Shown in pieces: positions 24,848 through 37,270 of a stretch of DNA of 64,000 nt. The notes under the pieces are model-generated. The model did not search any database and was not told the origin of the DNA. It was given only the letters and a program-made list of their open reading frames with translations. Numbering within the stretch: position 1 is the first letter of the stretch; each line of letters begins with the position of its first letter. This DNA comes from Opisthocomus hoazin (Eukaryota > Chordata > Aves > Opisthocomiformes > Opisthocomidae): contig NC_134429.1 of assembly GCF_030867145.1 (NCBI RefSeq), positions 15,934,677-15,998,676 of the forward strand. The letters run 5' to 3'. The position numbers and the translations under genes are program-made.

Positions 24848-27224
24848 CTAGGAGTCCTTCAGCATGCTGATGCGGGCGTAGATCTTGAGGGCCGGGCCCA
24901 GCCTTGATGTTCATGGTGCTCATCAGATGGTCCTCCTTCAGCAGCAGCAGCGCCTGCCCGTCGATCTCCTGCGCCCGGACTCCTCCGCGATCTCCTGGCA
25001 CCCTGCAGGCCAGCGGGGGGGGCGGGGGGGGAACCCCCCAATTACTCATCGACACCCCAAAAAAAAATCCAACCCCCCCCCCCCCCCGGTGCCGAAGCGG
25101 CGCTCACACCGGCAGCGAGCGGAATGAACTCGTAGACGTCGTCCACGTTCCACTTGCCTGGGCTCGCTGGGGAGGAAGCGGTGGCCGATGGCGGCCCAGG
25201 TCGCGGACGTGGCCGTCGGGGAGCTCCATCTCGCGCAGCTCCAGGTCGCGCTCGCCCTGCCGCCGGCGCGAGGCCGAAGAGCTGGCCGAGACGGGCGAGA
25301 GCGGCTCCTCGTAGCTCGAGTTATCCGAACAGCGGCTGGAATCCTCCTGGCTGTGGTTGAGCTTTGCAACGGCCGCCGTCACCCGACGCGGCGGCTGCGG
25401 GGTAGAGCAGCACCCGCGAGGGGACCCTGGGGACACCCTCCTCCTCCTCACTCCTCCTCACCTGCTTCTTGGGGTCTTTGCTGAGGGGGGGCAGCGTCCC
25501 CTTGCAGGCGCGGCGGCGGCCGTGCGGGGGGCCGCCGGGCTTCTGGAGCTTGCTGCGGTCGGGGTGGAAGAGCCCCACGCGCTTGGTGCACCCCCACGTT
25601 GTACCTGGGGGGAGGGTGGGGGGGTCAGGGTGGGGGGCTGGGTGCTGGTGGGGGGCGCGGGGAGGGGTTGGGGGGTTACCTCTTTGGCGCAGGCCATGGA
25701 GCAGAAACGCTTGGAGCGCTTGAATTTGTAAGCGAAGTCGACGGCGGAGCCGCAGAGCTCGCACTTCAGTTTGGGGGGGTTCCCCTCTTCTTTGGATTCT
25801 GGGGGGCGCGGGGGGACACCCAGAGAGAGAAACGCAACCAGCTCAGCCGCGGGGGGCCGGGGGGAGACCCCCAAAACCCCCCCCTCCCCCCCCCCGCTTG
25901 TGAGGAATCTGTGCCGCGCCCCGGGGCGATCGTTTTGGGGGGTTCCCCTCTTCTTTGGATGCTGGGGGACGCCCAGAGAGAAACACAAGCAGCTCAGCTG
26001 CGGGGGGGCTGTGGGGGACCCCCAACACCTCCCCCTCTCCCTCCCTGCTTGTGGGAGAGCTGTGCCGCGCCCTGGGGAGGTCGTTTTTGGGGGGTTCCCC
26101 TCTTCTTTGGATGCGGGGGGACACCCAGAGAGAGAAACGCAACCAGCTCAGACACAGTGGGACCCCCAAAACCTCTTCTCCCACCCCTCCCCGGTTGTGG
26201 GGCAGCTGTGCTGCGCCCCGGGGGGATCGTTTTGGGGGGGCTCCCCTCTTCTTTCCGGGGGGCGCCCGGGGGACGCCCAGAGAGAGAAACGCAACCAGCT
26301 CAGCCGTGGGGGGACCCCCAAAACCTCCCCTTCCCCTCCTCAGTTGTGGGGGAGCTGCACTGTGCCCTGAGGGGGTTGTTTTGGGGGGGTTCCCCTCTTC
26401 TTTGGATTCTGGGGGACGCCCAGAGAGAAACACAAGCAGCTCAGCTGCGGGGGGCTGTGGGGGGACCCCCAACACCTCCCCCTCTCCCTCCCTGCTTGTG
26501 GGAGAGCTGTGCCGCGCCCTGGGGAGGTCGTTTTTGGGGGGTTCCACTCTTCTTTGGATGCGGGGGGACACCCAGAGAGAGAAACGCAACCAGCTCATAC
26601 ACAGGGGGATCCCCAAAACCTCCCCCCTCTGCTTGTGGGGGAGCTGTGCCGCACCCCAGAGAGATCATTTTGGGGGGTTCCCCTCTTCTTTGGATTCTCA
26701 GGGACACCCAGAGAGAGAAACGCAACCAGCTCAGCCGTGGGGGGACCCCCAAAACCTCCCCCCCCCTCCCCCCCTCCCTGCTCGTGGCGGAGCTGTTTCG
26801 GGGGGATCGTTTCGGGGGGGCCGAGCGCTACCTTGCAGATAGGGCTCCTCCATTTCGGAGTCGGTGGTGGTGGCGTTGTCCTGCGGCGGGAGCTTCTCCG
26901 CCAGCAGCTCCTGCGCATACTTCTTCTTCAGGTTCCCCACCAGCAGCGAGGAGCGCCCCACCTACGCCACAAAAAACACCCCCGTGGGTGCCCCCCCACC
27001 CCCCTAAAAAAGAATAAACCCCCCCCCGCCCCAGCGTGAGGAAGGGAAGGTGGGGAGGGGGGTGACGTTACCGGGAACGGCTCGGCCCCTTCCTGGATGA
27101 CGAAGCCCTCGATGACGTGGGTGAGGATCTGGGGTTTCACGATGGCCTGGGGCGGTTTGTTCTCACCATTGTGGGGGGCTGCGCCGGCGAGGGTGGAGGC
27201 AGAGCTGCCGGTGCCCGAGGTCAT
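24848..27224 (-). CDS. PHC2: PHC2 short isoform (internal start)
   Basis: An ATG at 27224 inside exon 9 begins MTSGTGSSASTLAG, matching the start I recall for human PHC2 isoform b. The short form keeps homology domain I, the FCS finger and SAM, and lacks the glutamine- and proline-rich N-terminal half. A CpG island with a donor-bearing leader exon sits 0.8 kb upstream (27987 and beyond), consistent with its own promoter. Same indel damage in the last four exons as the long form. Confidence 0.65.
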
Positions 27225-30200
27225 GCCGGGAACGCTGGCCAGCGGTGCGGGCTGCGCATGAAGGCGGTCGGCGGGCGGCTCTGCGGGGCGGGAGGACACG
27301 CGGAGACACGGTTACGGGGGGACGCGGTGACGCCGGCGGTGACGCCGCGGGTTGGGATTACCATACAGCTGGGGCTTGCGCCGGGGAGGGGGGGGGAGGG
27401 AGGGGCGGGGGGAGCAGCTGCTGCCGCTCCCAGCGCGGCCCAGTGCGGCCCAGTAAGCCAAGAGAGGCCTCCTGTAACCCGGGGGGGGGGGGCTCCGAGG
27501 AGCCGCCAACCCCCATGGGGAGCCCCAAAAGAGCCGGGTGGGAGCCAGGCCGCCCCTCCAGAGCCCCCAGGCCGCCCCACTAAGGCTCCATCTACCCCGA
27601 AAAGACCAGATCTGCCCCAGCCAGGCCCAGTACGCCCCCAGTAAGGCCCGATCTGCCCCAGCCAAGCCCACTGTGCCCCCAGTAAGGCCCGATCTGCCCC
27701 AGCCAGGCCCAGTATGCCCCAGTAAGGCCCGCCGCGCCCCAGTCCGCCCCCGCGCCAGGCCCCGGTAGGCCGCGCTAGGCCCCGCCACCTTTGTCCGGCG
27801 GCCGGGCCCGCTCCCCCCCCGCCCCTACCTGCGCCCGGGCCGCGGGGCCGGGACCGGGAGGGGGGAGTCGGGTTGGGGGGGGGGCGGATGCGGAAGTGAG
27901 GTCAGCGCCCGCCGCCCCGCCGGGCCGAGCCGGGCCGGAGCAGGCCCCGAGGCCGGGCGGGCCGGGGGGGGCCGGGCCGCACTCACCGGCGGGGCTCAGC
28001 GGCTCGGCGGCCCCATGGCGCGGACAAAGGCGGCGCGGGCGGCGGGGACGGCGGCGGAGCGGGGACAAAGGCGGCGGCGGGGCCGGGCCGGGGCGGCGGC
28101 GGCTGCTGCGCGGGGAGGGCGGGGCCTGGCGCCGGCCACGCCCCTTCGTGGGGGTGGCGCCTCGATTGGCCGCCGCCGCCGCGAGCGCGCGCGCCGCCAG
28201 CGGGGCCGGAGCGCTGGGCGGAGCCGCGCGGGAGGGGGCGGGGCGAGGGGCGGGGCCACGGCGTGGCATCCCGCGCTCACGCGTGGGCCGGGACGCCCCG
28301 CCCCGCAGCCACGCGTGGGCGGGGCCAACGCTGGGACACCGCGCCCCGCCCCGCAGCCACGCGTGGGCGGGGCCAACGCAGCCGGGACCCCGCCTCACCC
28401 AGCCAGACGACCCCCCCCCGGTCCTCCCACCCCCCCCGCGCCGCGTCACGCGTGTGGCCGCGTCACGGAATCCACCCCCCGCACCTCAGTTTCCCCCCGC
28501 CGCCGCGGCCCACCCCGTGGGGGGGGGGGGGGGGGGTAGGAGCACCCCACGAGTGGGTGCCCGTGGAAGGGGGCGTGGGGGGGGGGGGTGTCTTACCGTG
28601 CGTGGGGGGCCGCTCGCCCTCGGGGGTGCCGGGGCGCGGGGGGGCGGCGGGCGGCGAGAGGGCGGGGGGCGGCGGCGGGGCGGCGGGCGGGCTCTCGGCG
28701 CTCCTCGGGGTGGGCAGCGGGTCCCGGCGGGCGCCCTCGGGGACCCCGAGTGGGGGCTGGGGGGGGGACACGCGTGGGCGGGGGTCAGGGGGGGTGGGTG
28801 GGCATGCACGGGGCAGGCACATGTGTGCCGATGGGCGTGGCGATGGCGCGTAGGCACGCACACACACGCACACGCTTGGCTCGAGCACGCACACGCGTGT
28901 GTGGGCCAGGTGGGTGCGTGGGCACGCGTGTGCGTGGAGCTGGCACATGTGCACGCACACACGTGGGGCTGACACGGATCAAGCACACACACACACACAC
29001 GTGCACAGAGCAGGCATGCACACGTGCACAGACCAGTTACATGCATGCACACGCGTGTGCATACACACATGCATGGATCAGACATGGATCAAACACACAT
29101 GTACACACACGCACGGATCAGAGCCACATGTATGTAACACACACATGCACACACACATGGATCTGGCACACATGCATGGATCAGACACGCATGGATGATG
29201 GGCACATGTGCACAGATCGGGCACACGCACAGCCCCGCGTGCACAGGTCAGGCACACACGTGCACACACATGTGCAGGGATCAGGCACGTGTGTACACAC
29301 GCGTGCACAGAACAGCTACACACACGCATGGATGCAACATGAGTGTGCACACAAACACGTGTGCAGACACACATGGATTAAACACACGTGCACACACTCA
29401 CCTGGATCATGCACATGCACGTGTGTGCACATGCTTGGATCATACACTCATGGATCAAGCACATGCACACACCTGCACAGACCAGTTACACACATGCACA
29501 CGTGTGTGCACACACACATGCATGGATCAGACACGTAGATCAAGCACACATGTACACACACGCATGGATCAGGGGCACACGTGCATAGAACAAGTACACA
29601 CATGCACACACACACATGGATCTGACACGCGTGTGCATGCACACATGCATGGATCAGACACACATGGATGATGGGCACACGTGCACGGATTGGGCACACG
29701 CACAGCCCCGCGTGCACAGGTCAGGCGCACACATGCACACAGACAGGGATCGGGCACGCCTGTACACACGCATGGACAGAACAGCTACACACACGCATGG
29801 ATCTGGCACACGTGTGCGCGCACACACACGCGTCCAGGGATCGGGCACATGTGTATGCATGCATGCACAGAACAGCTACACATATGCACATGCATGTGTG
29901 CAGACACGCACGGATCAAGCACACGTGCACACACTCGCCTGGATCATGCACACGCACACGTGTGTGTGCACACGCATGGATCAGACACTCACGGATCAAG
30001 CACACACGCACACACGTGCACAGAGCAGTCATGCACATGTGCACATAACAGTTACATGCATGCACACACATGTGCACACACACATGCATGGATCAGACAT
30101 GTATATCAAGCACACATGTACACACATGCACAGATCAGGGGCACAGATGCACACACATGTGCATGTAACAGCTACACACATGCACATGGATCTGGCACAA

Positions 30201-33200
30201 GTGTGCACACACACATGTGTGCAGACACGCACGGATCAAGCACCCATGCACACACTCACCTGGATCATGCACATGCACACGTGTGTGTGCACACGCATGG
30301 ATCAGACACTCATGGACCAAGCACACACGCACACACGTGCAAAGCACAGGCACGAAAATGTGCAGACCAGTTACACGCATGCACACGTGTGTGCACACAC
30401 ACATGCATGGATCAGACACACATGGATGATGGACACACGTGCACAGACTGGGCACACGCACAGCCCTGTGTGCACAGGTCAGGCGCACATGCATGCACAG
30501 AACAGCTACACACACACGCACACGGATCCGGCACGCGTGTGTGCAGACACGCGTGCAGAGACGCGCGGTTCAAGCACCCGCGCACACACTTGCCTGGATC
30601 ATGCACACGCGCATCCCCGTGTGCACACGCAGCTGCGTGGGTCTGGCACGAGCACGCACACACGCGTGGACTCGGCCCACGTGCGCACACACGTGTAGAG
30701 CTCAGGCCCACATGCCCACCCACACGCACACGGCTCCGCCACGCGTGTGCGCACCTCCACGCACGCAGACTCACGTGGATTGACACACGCGCGGGGCTCA
30801 GGCCCACGCGCAGCCCCGGCACACCCCCCCCTGCACCCCGCCACGCGTGCCCACCGCACACGCATGTGCACAGCCCCGCCGCCCCCTCCCCACGCGTGCC
30901 GGGGTTGGGGGGCGCGGGGGTCGCCCCTCACCGTGCCGCCGGCGGGCTGCAGCTGCAGGATGACGGCCGAGGCGTGCTGGAACTTGCGGGGCGCGGCGTG
31001 GCAGCTGGGGTGCCCGTTGGGGGGGCCGCCCTCGCCCCCCGCGCCTTGGGGAACCCCCGCTTTGGGTTGGGGGGCCGGGCCGGGGCTGGCAGGGGGCAGC
31101 GGTTGGAGTTGGGGGGCGGCAGGGGGGGCCGGGGGGGGCTGCCCGCGAGGCGCCGGCGGCTGCTGCTGGATGACGAACGGCTGCGGCTGCGGCTGCATCG
31201 GCTTCGGTGGCTGCTGCAGGAACTGGGGGGGCTGCAGCGGGGCGTAGGCTGCGGGGACAGCGACGGGGGACAGGGACCCCCCCCTTGTCACTGGCACCTC
31301 GGCCCCAAAGGGCCCCACCCCCGGGATCGCCTCCTCCCTGACCAGGCCGCTCCTCACTCTGGCATCTGTTCACTCTGGTGCCTACTGACAACCAGCTTTC
31401 CCAGCTCCTGCTGTGCTGCAGATGCAGGCGGGGTTTGGGCTCTCTCGGGGGGGGGGGGGGGGGGGGGGTAGGGGGCGGTCCCTCTATTTTGGGAGCCGCA
31501 CCAGCACAGCACCCCCAGGCTCCACCCCCCCGTGGGGTCCCCTGGCCCACACCCTCACTGCTCTGGCCCCCTGCGCCCCACTGCAGAGGCTCACCCCACA
31601 GGGCCCCGGGACCCTACGGGTGCTGCCACCCTCCCAGGCAGGGCCCCTGAGGGAGTGTTTGGCCCCACAAGGTCCCAAATACAGGCAGGGGGCCAACATA
31701 GGGGAAACACCAGTGCAGGCCATCATTAGGTTTCAGAGTGAATGCCCCCGCAAGGCTGCGAGGCTGAGGGCTGTGCCCACCCTGTGCACCTCGCCCTGAT
31801 CTTCTGAGCACCTCAGGCAGGGGCGGCACACCCCTGAAACGGGCATATGGGGCTGCCAGTCCCACATCCAGACCCCCAAACCACCATTAGGTTTCAGAGT
31901 GAACGCCCCTGCGAGGCTGCAAGGCTGAGGGCTGTGCCCACCCTGCGCACCTCGCCCTGACCTCTGAGCACCTGAGGTCACCTCAGGGGTGGTGTGCCCC
32001 TGAGGCGGGCATACAGGGCTGCCAGTCCCATGTCCCGACCCCCAAACCACCATTAGGTTTCAGAGTGAACGCCCCTGTGAGGCTGCAAGGCTGCAAGGCT
32101 GAGGGCTGTGCCCACCCTGCACACCTCGCCCTGACCTCTGAGCACCTGAGGTCACCTCAGGGGTGGTGTGCCCCTGAGTCGGGCATACGGGGTTGCCAGT
32201 CCCATGTCCCGACCCCCAAACCACCATTAGGTTTCAGAGTGAATGCCCCACCCTGCGACTCCCTCCACCCGCCGCGGTGCAGCACCTTACCTGGGGTGAC
32301 GAGTGGGTGGGTGGCGGCAGGGGTGGCGGCGGCGGCGCGGGCCAGGGGGTGGGCGCGGGCGTCGGGCCCCTCGGCTTTTTTGAGGTGCTCGGCAGGGGGG
32401 TCGGGCGGGGGGCCGCGGGGGGGGCCGGCCCGGGGCGGGGGGCCCCCGGGGGGCTTCATGGCCAGGGTGGGGAGGTGGGGGCCAGCGGCGGGGCGCAGGG
32501 CCAGGCCGTGCACCTGCGATGGCAGCGGGTCAGGGGGGGTCTGGGGGGAGGGTGGGGGTCAGGGTGGGGGGGTGGGGGTCTCACCTGGGGGGCGGCAGGC
32601 GGCGGGGCGGGCGGCGGTGCCGGCGGCGGGGCGGGCGCGGGGCTCTCGGGCCGGACGGCGCTGACGGGGCCGGTGGGGGTGAAGATGAGCTGGGGGGGGG
32701 GGTACAGCGAATGGGTGCGCGGCCTCCGGTAAGGGGGGGGTGGGGCACCCCCGGGTGTCCCCCCATGTCCCAGAGAGGTCTGGCGTGGCCCTGGGGTGGT
32801 GCAAGGGGCAGGCACCCATGGGTGCTGGGCACCCCACTGCCTCGGGGGACACCCCACGGGGGGAGGACACCCTCCAGCACCCAGCAACCTTTCGTGGGAC
32901 CACGGGCACCCCACGGGCCCCGGCCACCCCATAGGCAGGACCACGGCCACCCCACAGCAGGGACGACAGGCACCCCATGGGTCCTGGCCACGTCACACCA
33001 GGACCACGGGCACCCTATGAGCCCTAGCCACCCCACAGCAGGATGAAGGGCACCCCATGGGTCTTGGCCACCTCACAGCTGGACCACGGCCACCCCACAG
33101 CAGGATGAAGGGCACCCCATGGGTCCTGGCCACCCCATGGCAGGACCACGGCCACCCTATGGGTCCCAGCCACGGCCAGCAGGACCACAGCCATCCCACA

Positions 33201-36200
33201 GCAGGACGATGGGCACCCCATGGGTCCTGGCCATGCCACAGCAGGACCGCGGGCACTCCATGGGTCCCAGACACCCCATGGCAGGACCACGGCCACCCCA
33301 TGGGTCCTGGCCATGCCACAGCAGAACCACGGGCACCCTATGAGTCCTAGCCAACCTATGGCAGGACCACGGCCACCCCACGGGTCCCGGCCACCCTACA
33401 GCAGGACCATGGGCACCACATGGGTCTTGGCCACCTCACAGCTGGACCACAGCCATCCCATGGGTCCTGGCCACCCCATGGCAGGACCACGGCCACCCCA
33501 CAGCAGGGACAATAGGCACCCCACGGGTCCTGGCCATGCCACAGCGGGACCATGGCCACCTAACAGCTGGACCACGGGCAGCCCACAGGTCCTGGCCACC
33601 CCATGGCATGACCACAGCCACCCCACATCAGGATGACAGGCACCCCATGGGTCCTGTCCACCCCATGGCAGGACCACGGCCACCCTATGAGACCTGGCCA
33701 CCCCACAGCGAGACCACAGCCACCCCATGGGTCCCAGCCATGGCCAGCAGGACCATGGCCACACCACAGCAGGATGATGGACACCACATGGGTCTTGGCC
33801 ACCTCACAGCTGGACCACGGCCACCCCACAGGTCCTGGCCACTCCATGGCATGACCACGGCCACCCTACAAGCCCTGGCCACCCCACAGCAAGACCACAG
33901 CCACCCTATGGGTCCCAGCCACGGCCAGCAGGACCACAGCCACCCCATAGCAGGATGATGGCCACCCCATGGGTCCTGGCCGCCACAGCAGGACCATGGC
34001 CACCCCACAGGTCCTGGCCACCCCATGGAATGACCACGGCCACCCCACAGCAGGATGATGGGCACCCCACGGGTCCTGGTCACCCCACAGCAGGACCATG
34101 GGCACCTTGTGGGACCCAGCCACCCCACAGCAGGATGACGGGCACCCCAAGGGTCTTGGCCACGTCACAGCTGGACCACGGCCACCCCATAGCAAGACCA
34201 CGGCCACCCCACGGGTCCCAGCCACGGCCAGCAGGACCACGGCCACCCCACAGCAGGATGATGGGCAACCCATGGGTCCTGGTCACCCCACAGCAGGACC
34301 ATGGGCACCCTATGAGTCCTGGCCAACCTATGGCAGGACCACAGCCACCCCATGCATCCCGGCCACCCCATGGCATGGCCACAGCCACCCCACAGCAGGA
34401 TGACAGGCACCCCACGGGTCCTGACCATGCCACAGTGGGCCATGCCACAGCAGGACCACGGCCACCCCATGGGTCTTGGCCATCTCACAGCTGGACCATG
34501 GCCACCCCACAGGTCCTGGCCACCCCATGGCATGACCACGGCTACCCCACAGCAGGATGATGGGCACCCCACGGGTCCTGGTCACCCCACAGCAGGACCA
34601 TGGGCACCCTGTGGGACCCAGCCACCCCACAGCAGGATGATGGACACCCCATGGGTCTTGGCCACCTCACAGCTGAACCACAGCCACCCCCCAGGTCCCG
34701 GCCACCCTCCAGCAGGACCACGGCCACCCCACAGCAGGGTGAAGGGCACCCCAGAGGTCCCGGCCACCCCATGGCAGGACCACGGCCACCCTATGAGCCC
34801 TGGCCACCCCACAGCAAGACCATGGCCACCCCACGGGTCCCAGCCACGGCCAGCAGGACCACAGCCACACCACAGCAGGATGATGGCCACCCCATGGGTC
34901 CTGGCCACGCCACAGCAGGACCACGGCCAGCCCACAGCAGGATGATGGGCACCCCATGGGTCTTGGCTACCTCACAGCTGGACCATGGCCACCCCACAGG
35001 TCCTGGCCACCCCATGGCATGACCACGGCCACCCCACAGCAGGATGATGGACACCCCATGGGTCCTGGCCATGCTACAGCAGGACCACGGGAACTCCATG
35101 GGTCCCAGCCACCCCATGGCAGGACCACGGCCACCCCATGGGTCCTGGCCATGCCATGGCAGGATGATGGGCACCTCATGGGTCCCGGCCACCCCATGGC
35201 AGGACCATGGCCACCCCATGGGTCCTGGCCATGCCACAGCAGGATGATGGGCACCTCATGGGTCCCGGCCACCCCATGGCAGGACCACGGCCACCCCATG
35301 GGTCCTGGCCATGCCATGGCAGGATGATGGGCACCTCGTGGGTCCCGGCCACCCCATGGCAGGACCACAGCCACCCCCCAGCGCCGTGGGGCAGGGTGCC
35401 CGCTCACCATCTGCGCCCGCAGGTACATCTGGGCCTGGCTGGCGGTGAGGGCGGGCGAGGCGGCGTTGCCCAGCAGCACGGCCTGCTGCGCGATGCCCGA
35501 GGCGCCCGGCGCCACGCTCTGCGCCCGGTTCAGCAGCTGCGCCGCTGCCGGCGACGTCGCCAGGTTGATCTGCAAACGGGAAGGGCAGGAGCGGGTCGGG
35601 GTGCCGCGCCGGCTCGGCGGGTGGGTGCCAGCGCGATGGGTGCCGGAGGGGACGGGGTGGGCTCACCGTGGGTTGCTGCGCCGGCTGGGTGCCGTTGCCA
35701 CCCGAAGATCCGCTCTGCCTGTTCGCCGCCAGGCTCGCCTGGGGAGACAGCACCCAGCGTCACCTGCACGTCCCCAGCCCTCAGCAGCACCCGTGGGTGC
35801 CCCCGGGGGTGGCAGCGGGGGTGCCGTACCTGCTGGACGGCGGCGAGGCTCTGGAGCTGGGCGCTGGTGAGGTGCTGCTGCTGCAGCGCGGCCGTCTGCA
35901 GCATCAGGTGCTGCTGCTGCGCCGCGTACATCTGCTGCAGGTACTGCGCCGCCGTGTTGGGCTGCCGGTGCAGCGCCTGCTGGATCACCTTTCGGGGCGC
36001 AAACACGTCCCCGGGCTGCGGCCCGACCCCGAAACGCCGCCAAAAAACAACCCCCCGCACCCCGAAACCCCATACCTGGACGGTCTGGCGGTCGGGGATG
36101 CCGCTGTAGACGGAGATCTGGGGCGCGGGCGGGCGGGCGCTGCCGGTGCTGCTGGGCGTGGCAGCGGTGCCGGTGCCGGTGCCAGCGCTGCTGGCGGGCG

Positions 36201-36228
36201 GCGGTGCCGGGAGCTGCTCGTTCTCCAT
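24848..36228 (-). CDS. PHC2: PHC2, Polyhomeotic-like protein 2 (Polycomb PRC1 subunit), long form
   Basis: Fourteen coding exons in transcript order: 36076-36228, 35830-35988, 35667-35738, 35408-35569, 32585-32689, 32291-32513, 30932-31248, 28597-28756, 27072-27280, 26832-26961, 25680-25798, 25462-25604, 25110-25394, 24848-25002. The product is roughly 795 residues once indels are ignored (human 858). The start is MENEQLPAP at 36228. It contains the conserved ISVYSGIPDRQTVQ and glutamine-rich YLQQMYAAQQQHLMLQ regions, a proline/alanine-rich middle, homology domain I (THVIEGFVIQEGAEPFP), an FCS zinc finger (CELC...FCSMAC) and a C-terminal SAM domain ending ISMLKDS. PHC2 works in nuclear PRC1, and its SAM polymerises to compact chromatin. 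Exons 11-14 carry about seven single-base indels relative to the conserved frame, probably assembly errors; exons 1-10 are clean. Exon 8 is poorly conserved, so its borders are less certain. Confidence 0.93.
25774..26790. repeat. ~150-bp tandem array that duplicates the PHC2 exon 11 3' splice site
   Basis: Seven units with starts about 140-160 bp apart. Each contains (minus strand) a branch-like CTGAGCTGG, a pyrimidine stretch, and a copy of exon 11's first bases AATCCAAAGAAGAGGGGAAC. The lowest-coordinate unit is the real exon border at 25798. Upstream copies lie near 25961, 26112, 26260, 26408, 26557 and 26696. AG is kept in those at 25961, 26408 and 26696 and mutated in the others. Similarity stops about 25 bases inside the exon. 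Confidence 0.9.
27590..27790. repeat. Short ~40-bp tandem repeat
   Basis: Four to five units with 'gatctgccccagccaggccc' and 'agtaaggcccg', between PHC2 exon 9 and the internal CpG island. Confidence 0.75.
27800..28480 (-). promoter_or_regulatory. PHC2: Internal CpG island, candidate promoter of PHC2 short isoform
   Basis: Very CpG-dense. On the minus strand a leader exon ends CCCCGCCG|GTGAGTG at 27987. It contains a small upstream frame starting at about 28016 (MGPPSR, stop) before the donor. Three ~50 bp tandem copies containing 'cagccacgcgtgggc' lie at about 28260-28385. Promoter function is inferred from the known isoform structure. Confidence 0.55.
28840..30790. repeat. CA/TG-rich minisatellite in PHC2 intron 7
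   Basis: About 2 kb of alternating purine-pyrimidine units such as 'cacacgtgcacacac' and 'catggatcagacac'. It gives long spurious frames and has strong Z-DNA-forming character. Confidence 0.9.
31725..32245. repeat. ~165-bp tandem repeat (three units plus partial) in PHC2 intron 6
   Basis: Each unit starts 'accattaggtttcagagtga' (about 31725, 31881, 32049, 32221) and contains 'gctgtgcccaccctg'. Copies are highly similar. The array ends about 45 bases from the exon 6 donor. Confidence 0.9.
32845..35385. repeat. Minisatellite filling PHC2 intron 4
   Basis: About 2.5 kb of units made from 'ccatgggtcctggccacc', 'acagcaggaccacgg' and 'ggatgatgggcacc'. Copy order is variable, with higher-order repetition. 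Confidence 0.92.
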
Positions 36229-36534
36229 GGCGCTTTGCCGGGGTGCCACGCGGCAGCGGGGGTCAGGCTAGAGCTGGGGGGGGGACACACGGTGAGAGGG
36301 GGCACCCCGCGGCACCCAACGTGGCACCCGAGGCCTGCGCCGAGCCGCGGGGTCACGGCTGTGGCACCCGTGCCGATGGGTGAAGGGGGTCCCTCAGGGT
36401 GGTTGGGATGGGGTAAGACCCCCCCAGACCCCCCCCTTGGAAAGCTCCCAGGGCTGGGGTGCACCCATGGGTGCCAGCCGGTTGCGCAGGGGCTTGCACC
36501 CCCACGGCCACCCAACCCGGCCCAAGCCCCCCCC

Positions 36535-37270
36535 AGGACAGAAGGACAGGACAGAAGGACAGGCAGAAGGATGGATGGACAGAAGGATGGACGGGGCAAA
36601 GGGCAGGACAGCAGGATGTACAGACAGAAGGACGGACGGTAGGATGGATGGACAGAAGGACGGACGGACAGACAGGGCAAAGGGCAAGACAGCAGGATGG
36701 ACAGACAGAAGGACGGATGGACAGAAGGACGGATGGACAGAAGGACGGACGGGGCAAAGGGCAGGACAGCAGGATGGACAGACAGAAGGACGGACGGGAG
36801 GAGGAGAGGAAGGAAGGGACAGACGGACAGAAGGAAAGGGACGAAGGACAGACGGAAAGGGACAGACGGAAGCAGGAAAGGGATGGAGCAGCAGAGGGAG
36901 CAAGAAAGGGAGGGACAGACGGACAGAGGGAGGAAAGGACAGACAGAAGGACAGGCAGAAGTAGGCAAGGGCTGAAGGGAAGGACAGAAGGAGACGGAAT
37001 GACAGACAGGAGGGAGGAAAGGATGGACAGAAGGATGGGTGGAAGGGGAGGGAAGGACGGACAGAGGGAAGGACAGCAGGAGGGAAGGGATGGAAGGAGG
37101 GAAGGACGGACGGACGGACAGAAGTAAGGACAGGCGGAAGGACGGAGGGAAGGGGGGAGCAGGGGATGGAGGGAAGGACGGATGGAAGGGAGGGAGGAAG
37201 GATGGACAGACGGAAAGAGATGAAAGGGAGGAAAGCTGGATGGAAGGAAGAAGGACGGACAGACGGGATG
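36535..37270. repeat. Purine-rich minisatellite (ggacagaaggacgg-type)
   Basis: Tandem 'ggatggacagaaggacgg' units. The reverse complement shares an uninterrupted 20-odd-base core (TCCATCCTTCTGTCCATC and beyond) with the array at 2935-3812. Confidence 0.9.

Noticed and set aside
16610-25394. ZNF362 and PHC2 as decaying pseudogenes
   Set aside because: All splice sites, stops and surrounding residues are conserved; the only defects are isolated single-base indels, better explained by assembly error.
29616-31471. Open frames of 360-600 codons (His/Thr-rich)
   Set aside because: They run through the CA/TG minisatellite and across an antisense PHC2 exon; repeat-driven.
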